Shown: positions 33,690 through 46,574, counted from the first letter of the stretch. The stretch is 64,000 nucleotides of DNA from Sphagnum magellanicum (GCA_021904315.1 CM038922.1:10143347-10207346); one strand, 5' to 3'. The notes: generated from the sequence alone by a model not told the origin. Program-made: numbers and translations.

Positions 33690-36050
33690 TAGAGTAGTAC
33701 ATGCCAAGTGCTCTTTGACAGATTACACCACGAGGAAAATCTCTAGTAATATATTAGTAGAGTGAAACTTAATGAAGTCTATGGGTTTCATGTGCAACTC
33801 ATGGTTCTGCACCCGGATTTGAGTAATGTGACATTTCCCAGTAGGGCTTATTACTTCTAATGACTGTTCAAGGTAAGTTGTAAGCAAGTAGCTGAAAGGA
33901 TGTTTTTTTGGCAAGCACGAGATGTGATGTACATCAGGCTATTGAAGGGCATACCAGGGTTATCCGGATAATATTGTAGTTTGTACTAATCAGACTGATA
34001 CTAGTATATAAGCCTTTTGAAAATTTTGGAACTAGGGAAGCCCAGGTAGTGGGAAAATTTTGCTATTCGAATTCTGTTGGGTTATCAATAATTCATATTG
34101 GTGTGATGTTATATTGGTATCAATAGCAAGATTTTTTAGAAACTCATGCCAAAGTATTGTTATACTAGTTTGGTATTAAAAAACTCATTACAAATTAATA
34201 TTGTTTGCACAATTGATTAAAATCATTGAATGAAGGAAACAAGCATATGGAGCCTCTGAAACTATGGGTACATCATTCCTACCAAAACATTATTTCCAAT
34301 TTGCTCACTGAAAGAGCCACATCCATATTTCTGCCATGTGCCCCATTGACTCCAAATTTTAACATTCAAGAATGAAGAACATATTCATGCCTAGGTTTAT
34401 TCTTTCAAAATGGCCATGTTGTTGGTGTCAGGTACCAAAATTTCAACCACCTAGAACACAGATGGGATAAAGGGTTTTATTTTTCCCCTCCCAATTTTGT
34501 GATATTGAAAGTTTGGCAAAATTTTCGAAGAAGTAGAAAAATAATAGAATTTACGCTAGAAAGTTGCAAATTTCCAAAAATTTCCCAAATGTTTTAAAAA
34601 AAGAACAAAAAATGTTGAAAAAAAAACTAGATGGGATATCGATCAAAATAACTGTAAATGCAAATTAAGTCAACATGAGCACATATGCTAAATATTGGCA
34701 CTAGTTGATAGCAGATTGGTGCATTTTTTCATACCAATATATGTACTAATTATTATTACCAAAATTTCATCTACATATTAGTAGGCAACTGATCATACCA
34801 ATTTAGTGAGTTTAGGGTTTTAGGGCCATAAATTCAAATGTAATGTCTTTAATTATTTTAGTTAATTAAGTTAGTTCTTCAATTTCATAAGGACTTATGT
34901 AAGGACATCACATTAGTTTTAAATATTTTAAACATCTACATATGCATAGACAATAGATAAACACAGTTTCTCTTATTAAATAAGTATATTATGTAAGTCA
35001 TTTTCACTATCACCTTTGTACCTTATATGTATTGTTGTCTAATTTTTCAGCTTTTGGTTGTGTTAGATTTTTTAAACATTTAAAAGAAAATTGCCCATGG
35101 ATGTGATCATTTGATAGTATGTCATCTCTCCCCAAAAATTACAACAAAATAAACCAATTGACTTTTATTTATGTTTAACCCAAAACAATTAATTATTCCA
35201 TACATGAATCCAAAGTAGGCCCCTATGTAACCAAAAATGAAGTTTGGAAAAATACACAAATTGTTTAGCTTCACATTGCAAAACAAGAAAGCTTGGATCA
35301 AAATTTTATTCAATGAAAGGAACTTGCCATAAACAATTGTGGCACACTTGTACAAAACACACCAAACTAATGAGTACATAAAATCCTACATGCAAATGTT
35401 TGGATCAAATCACTTTGGATTTATTCTCATGATCTATTTCGACCTTTTTCCTAGCATTTCAATTTCAAGTTTTATAACACTAACCTTTCTGTTTACGTCT
35501 CCTCACCATTGGCATCAAGTTCAAATCCCATGCTCTACAACATAACCCTTTTGATTCCCAACATCCCAGAAGTTTTGACAAGTGAAAAGCAATTTTTCTA
35601 AAGTTTTCGATAAGCTACATTTCCATAGTTTTGCAAGAATTATTCCAATAGCACACTCATGATGTCCAAAGGAAAATAAAAAGCCATTCAAAGCACCTAG
35701 GCAAATAGGTATTCTCTTCCTTCAACATCTATCCCACTATGACCATAATTCATTAAGTATACTAAACCTAAGGATGAAAATGCCATTAGAGACTAGCTAT
35801 TTCAAGTACCCTAATGATCTTCATCACTAGCCACTAACCTAATCATTTTATAGTAAGCTTTTGATCTCTTGAGCTAACATCTTTTGAAATGGTAAAGTTT
35901 TGGGAAGATTTATGACTTTAGAGGATAAAAAATCTATTACTATTATCATTACATTTCTAAAAGCAGATGCAATAAGATTTTGAATATTAGTTTATTTTTC
36001 CTTTTTAGCAATCAACACATTACCTTAGAGATCCAAAAATTGTTTCCTTA
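33690..36050. other. Gene-free stretch
   Basis: AT-rich DNA without recognised genes or repeat ends. Open frames at 35122-35379 (minus) and 35339-35545 (plus) have no motif. Confidence 0.4.
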
Positions 36051-36058
36051 AATCCTTT

Positions 36059-36211
36059 CACTATACACCAAAACATGGTTTTTACGATAAGTCCTATTCA
36101 ATTATAGTTGAATTAGACCCATTGTTTATGCCATGCTTAATCTTTTTTTTAGTCATGGATACCATTGTAGTTGTATAAGACTAATCATGGATGCCATGTT
36201 TTGGTGTAGTG
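36059..36211. mobile_element. Small CACTA-like MITE, 153 bp
   Basis: The left end reads CACTATACACCAAAACATGG and the right end in reverse complement reads CACTACACCAAAACATGG, a nearly perfect 18-20-bp terminal inverted repeat beginning CACTA. Inner sequence is partly palindromic, including CAATTATAGTTGAATT. A clean 3-bp target-site duplication is not visible, so superfamily assignment rests on the terminus. A probable relative of its right end is at about 15572-15589. Confidence 0.65.
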
Positions 36212-37350
36212 CCTCACTCTATCACATATCTTGCCTTTCCAAAATTTGTATAACTAATTTGTAACACTCCATTTCCTTTCTTCATCAAGAGCAAAACTCA
36301 ACAACAAATAAGAATCGACCACACACACCACACATTGACAACTAGACAAATATTGTCACATAGTTCAATAACAATGCCATTGTCGTCGAAAACTTGCAAA
36401 ACATAAACACAATAAATAAACCATGCCTATAGAAGGAAGCCTCTTTCCTTAAACCCTTTGTTGTTCACATCCACATCCTTTAAAACAAAAAGTGACTTGT
36501 TGAAAGTGAAGGTGATTTTTGTTTTTCATCCATCATTCATTGGTATTCTTTTTAGGTTACAAGTGTAGCCACTCCCATCATGAAAAATTCATGTCCACAT
36601 AGATTTTCACCATGATACACTTGGAAATTTCATCAAGCCTTTTCCCAAACCTACTATTTTTTATCTTTGAGAAAGCAAATCTTGGTTCCATCATCTTATT
36701 TTTGAATTTCTTTTCCATCTTTATATCCTAGAAAAAAAAAGGTCCTTTCGAATTGACCAATAAATTTTTTTTTGGGTATGTTTATGCATCTTCACCCAAA
36801 CTTCTCCCTCACCAAAAACATGAAACATGATGCACCTTTTTCCTAATAGCATATGTTTTCCTTTGTTTCTTTTGGGCTTGCTCTACATTTCCCAATGACT
36901 CATGCAAATGTGCCACAAGCATTTTTTGACTCATGTGCAAAACCATTTCATTAGAAGAAAAGTTGGGTTTTACAATTAGTGTTTGCAATTAAAATCCCCT
37001 TAGTCACAAAAATTAAATTGTATTTGACCATAGTTGCAAATGACAAGGCATATTGGATGAAAAAAGTCAACAATATAACATTTCAACCTTTGACTCCATT
37101 GTATATGTATTGTCACATGCAATTAAAATGAAACTATTTTGGTCACCTATGGGGGCAAGTGACATGTTGCCACATGTCCCAACTTTTAATTACTTAAGAT
37201 ATGAATTTTATTATAATTTTGAAATAATCTAGGATATTCATTTCAAATGATTGGACAATTTTAGATTGTGATAATGTGGTGTAATATGAATCCACCACAT
37301 GACATATTAATTTAAGTTTTCATCAAAATTAATTAAAATTAATATTTAGG
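36212..37350. other. Gene-free stretch
   Basis: No recognisable gene. Polypyrimidine and A-rich patches alternate, and TTGCAAATGAC words near 37030-37045 echo those near the CACTA terminus at 41.1 kb. Confidence 0.35.
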
Positions 37351-37354
37351 TAAA

Positions 37355-37610
37355 TCAATACATAGGAAGGTAGGTAGAGAGGTAGGTTGGTAAGTACGTA
37401 AGTAAGTAGATATGTAGGTTAAAATGGTGCATAAACATTGTTATTTTTATTTTGGGCTAAACCTTTTGATTGGTTCATCCCATATGGCATAAAAAATTTA
37501 ATGTGAAAATATAATACCACACCCCTTCTTTTTATAATTTTCAAGATGGAAATGCAAAAAAAATAGTATGGGATAAGTTTTGAAATTGCAACTTAGTCAC
37601 AAACTAGGTT
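37355..37610 (-). repeat. Dispersed repeat copy 2 (reverse orientation): CTACCTACTT array
   Basis: Read on the minus strand, this has TTGCAATTTCAAAAC, then ATCCCATACTATTTTTTTTG, TTTTCACATTAAA, GCCATATGGGATG and finally a CTACTTACTTACGTACTT array (37370-37430 on plus). The order matches the plus-strand copies at 5.77-6.12 kb and 40.43-40.64 kb. The TATA-like box is less clear here (TTATAAAAAGAAGG). Confidence 0.45.
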
Positions 37611-37619
37611 AAAATAGAC

Positions 37620-38220
37620 AAACTAATGATCAAATAATTAAGAATTCAAAGGAGGTCAAATTTTCACACATTGTTACTCTATTTCTGAAGCTCTAAGAAC
37701 ATTTGTAGCCCTCCACCTAACGCTTCCAACATTGCAAAAATTGTTCAATTTGGTAAAAGAATGGGCAGGATATGGGGTATTTGGTGTAAAGGGTTTCAAT
37801 GTTTGATACTGGGTTAATGAAAACAAATTAAGATTTTGAGATTTTTTTTTTTTTATCATTGCATATATTTGCTTTTGGAATATTAAGAAGTTTTTCAAAA
37901 CATTAGTTGGTGCACCCATCAAGTTTTTAATCATTCAAAACTGATTAAAATGGAGGAAGATATGGGGCTACAACTTGAAAAGGTTCTACAACTATTTTTT
38001 CAAATTTTTGTGAAGCAAACTATGATTTTTTTTTATTTATTGTTCTTTTACTTTTAATATTCAAAGAACATTTGTAGCCTCCTAATTTGCGCATCCAATG
38101 ACACAAAAATCGTTCAATCTGGTTAAGGAATGAGAAAAATTATTGGAAAATATTTGATGAAGGTATGTGTTTGTCATGGTCAGTTTTACCTTATAGTTAT
38201 AGAATTTCCCCCCGTGTTTT
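37620..38220. repeat. Possible two-copy diverged duplication
   Basis: Two segments, about 37685-37935 and 38040-38170, both contain AAGAACATTTGTAGCC(C)TCC, a TTGTTCAAT.TGGT or TCGTTCAATCTGGT segment and a following AATGRG..A segment. This suggests an old duplication with a period of about 370 bases. No gene is recognised; an 86-codon minus frame at 37674-37934 lacks motifs. Confidence 0.45.
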
Positions 38221-38750
38221 TTTTTCATTTATAAAATTTTAAATAATAAAATTAATCAAGTTAATGACTAATTAGCTAAATAATTGTGTAATTATCAATA
38301 ATTAAATAATATATATTTATCAATATTAACCATAAATAATAACTAATAATTATTCATTATCATCAACTTAAATAACTAATGACTTATTAATATAAAAATA
38401 TTTAACTAATTAATTGCAAGTTGTCAATACACAATTCATACGTAAATAAATAAATAACTACAATATTATCGTAAGTAAATTTTAAACCACAAATAATAAA
38501 TAAATAAATAAATTATTATTATTACAACATCAAATTTGATTTTAAAAAATTAATATTTTTATAGTAATAATAAATAATATTACACCAATTATTGTAATTA
38601 TAGTAGGTAATTACAATGGGTGATCAAAGTAATTGGTGTAATATTAATTTTTATTATAGTAAAAATTTAATAATTCGTGTCAAAATTTGTGTTGTAAATT
38701 TTTTTATTAATTGAAAATAATTATTAAAAGTAATAATCTGTAATAATTAC
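38221..38750. repeat. AT-rich stretch with a foldback (16-bp perfect core)
   Basis: AATATTACACCAATTA at 38576-38591 pairs exactly with TAATTGGTGTAATATT at 38630-38645. Imperfect pairing extends outward to about 38545 and 38678 (TTTTTATAGTAATAATA against TTATTATAGTAAAAAT). The surrounding DNA is made of AAT/TTA words. It may be a small hairpin MITE. Confidence 0.55.
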
Positions 38751-40049
38751 ACTTTTGAACTATCCAAAATATACCAAGAATTTAGACCTAGACACACATA
38801 AAAATTCATGGTGTCACCCAAGAAGGTACAAAAATTGTTTTCTTCCCATGGACGTTGTGGGACATAGCTTTGACATGGGGGACAACTTTGTGAATATCCA
38901 TCCAAAATGTACTTTTAGTGAGTTTGCTCAAGCTTTTTGTAGACAGTTGCTCAAGGTTCAAATGGATGATCAAGTTTACATGCATTTGCAAATAGTCAAA
39001 CATAATTTGAATGAAAGGGTAGAGGAATATTACGAATGAATCTTTACTTTAGCCAATTCCTTTAAACACCTGGCTGATGACCAACTACTAAATGCATTTT
39101 TTAAGGCTATTCTATTGCTTTACCTTTGAGTGACTACTATCGATATGGAATGGGGTACATTAATTCAACATTTTGAGTTTGCAATGATTTGTGAGGAGAA
39201 CTCCATTAACGTTGATGGTAATTGGGTCATTTTAAACGTATACCCAATGATGAAAAGGGAAAAGAAGAAGGTGGAGAATCCCATAGCAAATACAAGCAAA
39301 TCAAGGGAAAAGGAGTGCCAATATTGCAAAAAAACCAATCATCAAGAAAGAAGTGTTTTTGGAACCCTAATAACCTGAAAAACAAACAAGAAGAAATAGT
39401 TAATGAAATGGTCACCCAACAAATAAGGCAAGGGAATTGGAAGAAAGAAAAACCATAGGGTGATACTATTGTTTGTAGCATTTTACTTGTTATACTTGTG
39501 GGCAACAAGGACATGCTTCCATTAATTGTTCATGGAAGGAGGAAATCTAGGAGATGATAAAAAATAAGATGCAAGATGATAAATCTATAGGGGGCCCTAG
39601 TGAGAAGAAGAATGAGGAGGCTACTATCAACACAATACTGGTTGTCACAACTAAAAATAAGGCACATGAGGAGGTAACATTCCAAGAGAAGGAGTTGCTA
39701 AAAAGGCAAGAACCTTAGGATTAGCAAGAAGAGGAGAAATTTAGGTAGCTGATGGTAGAGACTGTCCAAGAGTTGCAAAAAGAAGAAAAATCACAAGAGT
39801 TACAACAGGAGGTAACTTTTGCCCAAACCCATTTTAGTCCATTAAATGGGCGGGGATACTATCTATTATAGAACATCTTGAAGTACTACCCACTCTAATA
39901 ACTTCAAAAGTCAAGGAAGAAATAAGATAATAAATATTGCAGAATAGGATTAGCATCACCATTGGCCAATTGTTGAAATTAACACCAAATCTAAACATTT
40001 ACTTGATTGTTGTTACTAAGCAGTTTGCCCAAGGTGAAGGTAGTTTAAC

Positions 40050-41179
40050 AATATCATATATACGTTTAATTGCACATGCAACCAAAGTAATCACATTATA
40101 GTTTCATAAGGTAGCTATGCTACCTAATAGTTACACGCATAGACTATTTAATAGTACATACATACCTATATGTATATACTTACTTATTAAATACCTACCT
40201 ATCTACTTAATTACTAGGTACTTACATACATATATACCTACATACCCACTAGTTACTTAATAGGTTATTTAATTATAAATAATTATTTAAATAGTCATTT
40301 CAAATAAATAATAATGTATAGGCTATTTAAATATATACTTAAAATAAATAGTATCTAAATTGGTACCTAGTAAGAACTTATGTTATTTAGTAGGTAGGCT
40401 ATGTAATAGTATGTGCTAGGGAATAGTTGCAATTAGGCTATAATTATGTGACTAGGTTGCAACTAAAATTTTATCCCATATTGTTTGTTTTCCTTTTCAA
40501 GTTTACAAACTATATAAGTAGGAATTGGTTTGGTGGAGTAAAAACATTCAATTTTTTCAATTGCCATATGGGAGGAGCTAATCACAACTAGACCTAAACC
40601 TAGATCTACTTACCTACTTACCTACCTAGGCTAGACCTATGGCTAGGTGGCCTAAGCTTAACCTAGGTGCCACATGACCTATTGTAAATGGCCTAGCTCG
40701 AAATTAAGCTAGGTACCTTAGGCACCTAACTAAGTTAGAGGTGGCCTAACCTAGGCCCTTAACTTAAACCTAGCCAAGGTGCTTGGTGGTGATAAAAGGC
40801 CTAACCCTAAACTAACCTTAAATGATTATAGGGAAATCTTAAGTTGCCATGTGGCACAATTTAGTTGTTTTAATTGGATGGTTGAAAAAAAAAATTATTT
40901 GGCAAAATATTTCAAAAAATCCAAATGATGCCACGTTTCACATTCTTAGGATACTATGTGTGAACATATTAGTGTGCACTATAATCGCAAGTGCAATTAC
41001 AAGAACTCATCCTTGGATATGTATAAAATTTCCATACTCATATTTTATGAAAAAATATTTCATTTGTCATCTATGACTATTGGTCGTCTATAATTTATCG
41101 TTTACTACTATGTTGATTTTTAATCGTTGTGTCATTTGCAACTAAAATTTAATTGCAAATGATGTTTTTTCTACTAGTG
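40050..41179. mobile_element. Insertion within gypsy fossil 3, with a CACTA-type right terminus
   Basis: The right end, in reverse complement, reads CACTAGTAGAAAAAACATCA, a typical CACTA-superfamily terminus ending at 41179. Just inside it is an inverted pair CATTTGCAA (41133-41141) and TTGCAAATG (41153-41161). The left end near 40050 is approximate because I could not find the partner terminus or a target-site duplication. The body contains TACCTA tracts (40150-40270), the dispersed repeat copy at 40.43-40.64 kb and GCCTAGG-rich sequence (40600-40810). No transposase is seen. Confidence 0.5.
40430..40640 (+). repeat. Dispersed repeat copy 3: TATA-like box and CTACTTACCTACC array
   Basis: Paired TTGCAA words, a TTTTATCCCATATTGTTTG segment, TTTACAAACTATATAAGTAG (TATA-like, near 40500-40520), GCCATATGGGAGGAGC and a CTACTTACCTACCTAGG array at 40606-40631 follow the same order as the copy at 5.77-6.12 kb. 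Its place inside a CACTA-like insertion suggests the repeat family may be part of such elements. Confidence 0.45.
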
Positions 41180-42920
41180 CACCAAAGTGTTTCATGATTG
41201 GAGGACTAATATGGAGACCATTGAAAGTAATAGCACAATCAAAATAGTTTCTATCTCCAAATATTTGAGTGGCAACATCAGGAACGATAGACAATAGTTA
41301 GTTACAACTTCATGGAAAGATAATAAATGAGGAAGAAGAGATTTTACTAGAATTTGAGTTGAACTTATTCTCCATTGGAATAATCACACAACCTGATCAA
41401 ATGGTAAAAGGGCCACAAATCCAATTCAAGCATGAACTAGGGATGGTAGTGGTGGATGAAACACTAGCCATGGAGAAGGTAAAGACCCTTCAAATTGTAG
41501 AGTGGAATCTATTTTAGGAAATTCAAATAAGAAAAATTAACATGGGGACAATAGAGGACCCAAAACACTTCAAGTCGAACGAGGAGCTCAAGGGTATTCC
41601 ACTTCATTTTGTGGAGCACAAAATTGAGTTCAACACCATAATTCCTCCTTCACACCAAGTGCAATATTGTATGAACCCCAATTATGCGATGGTCATCAAA
41701 CAAGACCTTGACAAATTATTGGCGGCCGGATTCATCGAACTAGTGGAGCAAGCGCTTGGCTATCATTAATTATGGTAGTCTTAAAGAAAAATGGCAAATT
41801 GCGCTTTTACATTGATTTTCAGAAGTTATATGTTGTTACCAAAAAAGACTTGTACCCATTACCTTTCATGGATGAAATTTTGAACAAGGTAGGTAGGACA
41901 TGAAGTCTATTCATTTTTGGATGGTTTTTCTGACTACCATCAATCCAAATTGCCCCCAAGGACCGTTACAAGACGACATTCATTTGGAACAAGGGAACAT
42001 TTGTTTGGGTGGTAATGTCATTTGGGTTCAAGAATGCACCACCTACATACTAAAAGGCAGTGAACAAAGCTTTCAAAGACTACTTGGATGATTTCATGAA
42101 GCTTTTTTTGGATGACTTCACAATCTCTAGTATTTGGACACTCATTTGTCCAAATTACGATGATGCTTTGAAAAATGTTGGGAATATGGGATAAGCCTTA
42201 CACGGAAATATGTGCATTTATGGTATTTTCAGGGATATCAGGGTTTATTGTTTCCAAGGAAAGGAAGCTACCAAATTCAAAAAAAGTAGAAGCAATTGTA
42301 AAAATGCATGTGCCCAAGAACCCTCATGACATCCAAGTTTTCAATGGCTTGGCCCAATTTTACTAATTTTTTGTAAAAACATTTGCCTTCATTATGACAC
42401 CAATCATAAAACTAATGCACAAATCAAAATAGTTCATTTGGAGATGAAAGAACCAAGAAGAATGGGAGAAAATCAAACACATATATGTGAGGCTCCAATT
42501 TTAATTGTTCCAAATTGGGAGAAGGAATTTCATGTACACATGGACATTCCAACTTGGTAGTAGGAGCAATGTTGGCCCAAAATCTAAATGGTAAGTGTGA
42601 TTAGCCTATCACCTATACATCAAAGTTGTTGAGTTTCGCAAAGTGAAATTACACTATGATGGAGACAAAGACGCTAACAATGGTCTACGCCTTTCATAAA
42701 TCTCACCTTTATCTTCTTAGCAACATATTTGTTTTTTATGTAAACCACATGGCATTAACGTACCTTGTCAACAAACCACAATTATTCAATAAAATAACAA
42801 GGTGGTTACTATTGTTTCTAGAATATGATTTTACCATCATATATAAATCAAGCCATATTCATTTTGTGGCAAATGCATTATTTCATCTCCCTCACAACAT
42901 AAAACTATAGAGGGTCCCTA

Positions 42921-45420
42921 ACCAAATGGTAGATGCACCATTGTTTACTATTTAGCTTAGTCATGTTTGAATCATGCACATTTATTGAAACCATGATTAA
43001 TTGGTGATGACTCACCAAAGCATTATTAAATTATAAAACCCCAAGGTTAAAACATGTAACAAATAGCCAAAAAAGGCATTAGATGTTAAACATAATTAAT
43101 CAAAATCAAACATTTTTAAAAATTATCATTTAAAACCATAGTAATCATGGAAAATTAGTTTTTTTTTCCTCATATGAATGTTAAGGAACCTAAAGTAAAA
43201 ATTCATTTGATTAATTTTAATTTTTGGTTTTAATTTAGAACATTTGAAAATCTACACCTTTTATATCAAATGGAGTCAATTTTGCAAAGGACTATCAAAA
43301 GGACTCATATAATAATAATAAAATTTTATTGAAATATAGATGATAAAAAATATTATCCCCACTCAAAAAACACTCATAATTTTTAAAATGTGAAATTTTA
43401 AAACTTTAAAAATTCAAATAGTCTTTAAAAATTGCTTTAGAATTTCAAATCTTCAAGAATCCTTTACCGTGTATAAATGGGGTATAATGTACATGATGTA
43501 TTAAAAAAAGTTATAGCTTAGAGTGTAACAAAACTAAAGAATGTGAAAATTTAATTTTTAGTGATGACTTAAAATTTTGATCATTTTTCAAGATGAAACA
43601 TTAAATTTATAACGATTATGCACACTTTTTAAATTTCATATTTATTCAATAATAACTAACAAAAAAAAGGTGGTGCATTGGGGAAAATTTCAATAATTTT
43701 TAGAACAAATTACAAAAAATTTCATTCAAAAATTCATTTGCATGTAAAAATTATTTTTGAGAAAAAAACTTGTAGTCCTTTTTCAAAATAATCCTTTTGG
43801 CTCCTAGTTACAGGTTTTGACTCCCCACCACCTAATAAGTTACCAATGTTAACCCTTAAATAATTATACACATAGCAAGTTATTAATATCAAGTTACACA
43901 TATATGTTTCAAAAACAAGATTGGTTGTTTCAAAGCAACATGGCCCCTTGAAGTTTGAACCTTATACTTTACAAGTGCTTCCCATGCATATATTTTAGAA
44001 AAAAGGTCGATTTGTTTCAAGGCTGCAACAACAAATAGTAGCCTCCTGTCTACTCGTATAGTTTATGATTGTTTTCCATGCACATTGCATATATTTCAGA
44101 AATGGTTGGCTTCTTTTGAGTGGACAGCCCCTAGCCTGGTGTTGTCCTTTGTTTTTGTATGCATTAGTTGTAAGCACATGCTTCAAAAAAGACTGCATAG
44201 TCTAGGTTTTTTTTTTCCTCCCTCTAGCTAACATTTTCATGTCCTGGAGAATCATATATCCATCATACATGACAAACATCTGTTGATATATTTTGCCCCC
44301 AGGATCTGCACAAGTTCCCAAGGAGCATATTGCTTACACACCAAAAGCAACTTGGTTTCCTTGGCTCTTTTGTTTCCAAGAAAAAGAAAAAACCTAGGTC
44401 TTCGAAAGCTTCTTTGCAACACTGCCAATGACACCTCCGTTCACAAGAACCAAGAACCTATAAAGAATTCGCCAAAGGGATGGTCCATTTCACACCCAGT
44501 TTCACTACAGATTGGTGAGGCAAAGATTCTTAAGTCCTTTCTAGTGCAGGCCTTTATTGAGAAGTATTCACTGCCTTAACAGGCCAATTGTCATTGAACA
44601 GCAGGGATTGAGAGGTCCATGCCGATATGTAGGATTCTACCATGGTAGGTCTTTTGTTAAGTCCTATTGTAAAGGCTTCACTTGGAACGTTGGGTGAATG
44701 GTGGACCTGTGTGGGTTATAAGGCTGGATGAATACTGAATCCATCTGGGCAAGGCCATAGTGCTTTGACACCATTGGGTAGATGAACTCAAATTTGTCTA
44801 AGGGAGGTTTTATTGCCTCCCAGCATGCTGAATTTTCGAACAAGGTTTCACAATGTGTGCCAATGTAGTGTAGTGGTTCTACAATACGGTACTTGTGACT
44901 GAAAATTGGCAGTGTTATGTTGAAATATTTATTTATTTCAGAAAAAGAGGTTCAACAGTTCCCTAATTGAACATTTCAAGAGTAAAAACTAACTACATAG
45001 GGTGGACCTTGCCTTTGGATCTATACTCCTAATCTAGTGATTAGGATGGTGAACTATGTCCAATAGGTTGTCCCATTGGTTGTTAGTTCCATTCTCAAAG
45101 ACTTCAACAAATATCACTAATTTTCTTTTTCTTTTTTTGGGACCAAACCTTTTAAGAATTATTTTATGCCTAACATCAATCACGAGTATGGTATATGGAC
45201 AATAGTATTTTTGTGGATGAGAAAACATATTCATCCATAAAATTTCACATGTGAACATGTTAAGTGCTGAGATCTAGAATCTCTTATATCAACAACTTTC
45301 TCTCAATGTACACACCCTATTTTCATGCATTCTCACTCTAACATAAAAATGTTTCAAGGCATGGAAGTTCCAATACTTGCGAAAGGCCATTGTTTTGGAA
45401 GAGCTGCCTCCCAGTGATAT
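42921..45420. other. Gene-free stretch
   Basis: Very AT-rich to about 43.8 kb, then less so. A 98-codon frame at 44283-44579 and minus-strand frames have no recognised motif. No repeat ends are seen. Confidence 0.4.
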
Positions 45421-45427
45421 AGCCTAA

Positions 45428-45773
45428 GAGCATCTCCAACGGTGCTCGGTATGTGACTCCAGACAGTAAAATTTATTGCAAAAAAGTCAAACTGTGCCGG
45501 TTGAGCTCAGGAAATTGGTTTTTCTGCACCAAATTCGCGCAGCTTGCTGTGGCTGGTAAAAGGCCCAACACAGCTGTGCACCTCCAAAAAAGAGTGTAAT
45601 GAATTGGACCTGACTGCGGCTCAGTATTTCTGATTGGTTTGCTATTAGTAGTCCCCACATATTTGCCGTTCCCGTTACAGTTTTTTTGGTGGGGTTGCTA
45701 AATTAAAACAGCTAAACTTAGACATTTAATTTTATTATCCATAGTGACATACTGAGCACCGGTGGAGATGCTC
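45428..45773 (+). mobile_element. PIF/Harbinger-type MITE, 346 bp, best-preserved copy
   Basis: The left end GAGCATCTCCAACGGTGCTC and the right end in reverse complement, GAGCATCTCCACCGGTGCTC, differ at one base in 20. TAA at 45425-45427 and TAA at 45774-45776 form the 3-bp target-site duplication. The inside keeps AGTAAAATTTATTGC and CTTGCTGTGGCTGGTAAAAG, which correspond to the copies at 29.4 and 30.5 kb. No transposase, so it must have been moved by an autonomous relative elsewhere. Confidence 0.9.
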
Positions 45774-45777
45774 TAAC

Positions 45778-46420
45778 ACAAGTACCTTCATGTAAATTTT
45801 CTTCTTGGACAGTACAAACTCTTTTTTCCTCAGCCTATCCAGCACTATGAACCTTTGAACCGTAGCTGGTAGCAGCTCCCCCCACCATCCATCCACCAGG
45901 TTGCTTGTATTTATTTAAACAGTTGTTCACATTGATACACCTGAACGCTTGGAGTGCTAGAACCCTCAAGATTCACCATGCAGCAACCTAATATAGGGTA
46001 TAAATATCCATGGGTTCATTTGAGACAGGGCTAGAGTTCATAATACTCACCACAACTGAAGTCCAGCCAAAATAAAAGAGGAAAATTATATGTTAACCTT
46101 CATGGGCATTTCAACAACTATTACCACAAAGTGTACAAAGTCCACTTTTGAAATTAACCAAAGGATTTGAAGAGAACATCTAAAAGCAAGCCAGAGTGAA
46201 CCAGCACTCTCCATCCACTGGATGCTTGCTATGACTAAGTTGTCATAAACCTCAACTGAGCTAATATCTGATTTCACCTAGGTAACACATTCTGTAAGAA
46301 GTAGGACCTCTATATAGGCAAATAGGTATGAAAATAGGTGACTGCAACTTAAATTAGATGGATTATATGATTATACATGGGTAAGGGCTGTTTTGACGAC
46401 CAACTGAAAAAAGAAAGCAA
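45778..46420. other. Gene-free stretch
   Basis: No recognisable gene or repeat. Confidence 0.4.
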
Positions 46421-46423
46421 CTG

Positions 46424-46444
46424 AGCTAACCACCATGGTTAGCT
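46424..46444. repeat. Short perfect palindrome
   Basis: AGCTAACCA (46424-46432) and TGGTTAGCT (46436-46444) form a 9-bp stem with a 3-base loop. No link to a known element. Confidence 0.6.
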
Positions 46445-46573
46445 ATGAAAACCAAACCCAACAGGAAATTGTTTCCCGATCACTAACCATCCATCCTTCA
46501 ATGATGCACTGGTGGGTGCTGGTTCAATCCGGCCATCAAATCCAATAGGGTCTTTAATAGAATGGAAAATGTG

Positions 46574-46574
<1 letters not shown>

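Larger units (their letters stand above)
38755..42920 (+). mobile_element. Ty3/gypsy retrotransposon fossil 3 (gag, RT, RNase H), interrupted by an insertion
   Basis: The gag capsid region at about 38755-39125 carries TFSEFAQAFCRQLL and LNERVEEYYE. A zinc-knuckle-like CQYCKKTNHQE follows near 39318-39350, then an acidic and glutamine-rich segment to about 39830. After an inserted stretch, RT is recognisable at about 41545-42370 (KKNGKLRFYIDFQKL, and a LFLDDFTIS block near 42100-42126). RNase H is at about 42650-42900 (ITRWLLLFLEYDFTIIYK). The order is standard Ty3/gypsy. Integrase and LTRs are not identified. It is broken by many (about ten or more) disruptions and is old. Some RT wording differs from fossil 1, so it is a separate family or subfamily. 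Confidence 0.85.

Noticed and set aside
38755-42920. A live retrotransposon
   Set aside because: The open frames are short, there are many disruptions, and no LTR pair is seen; it is a fossil.
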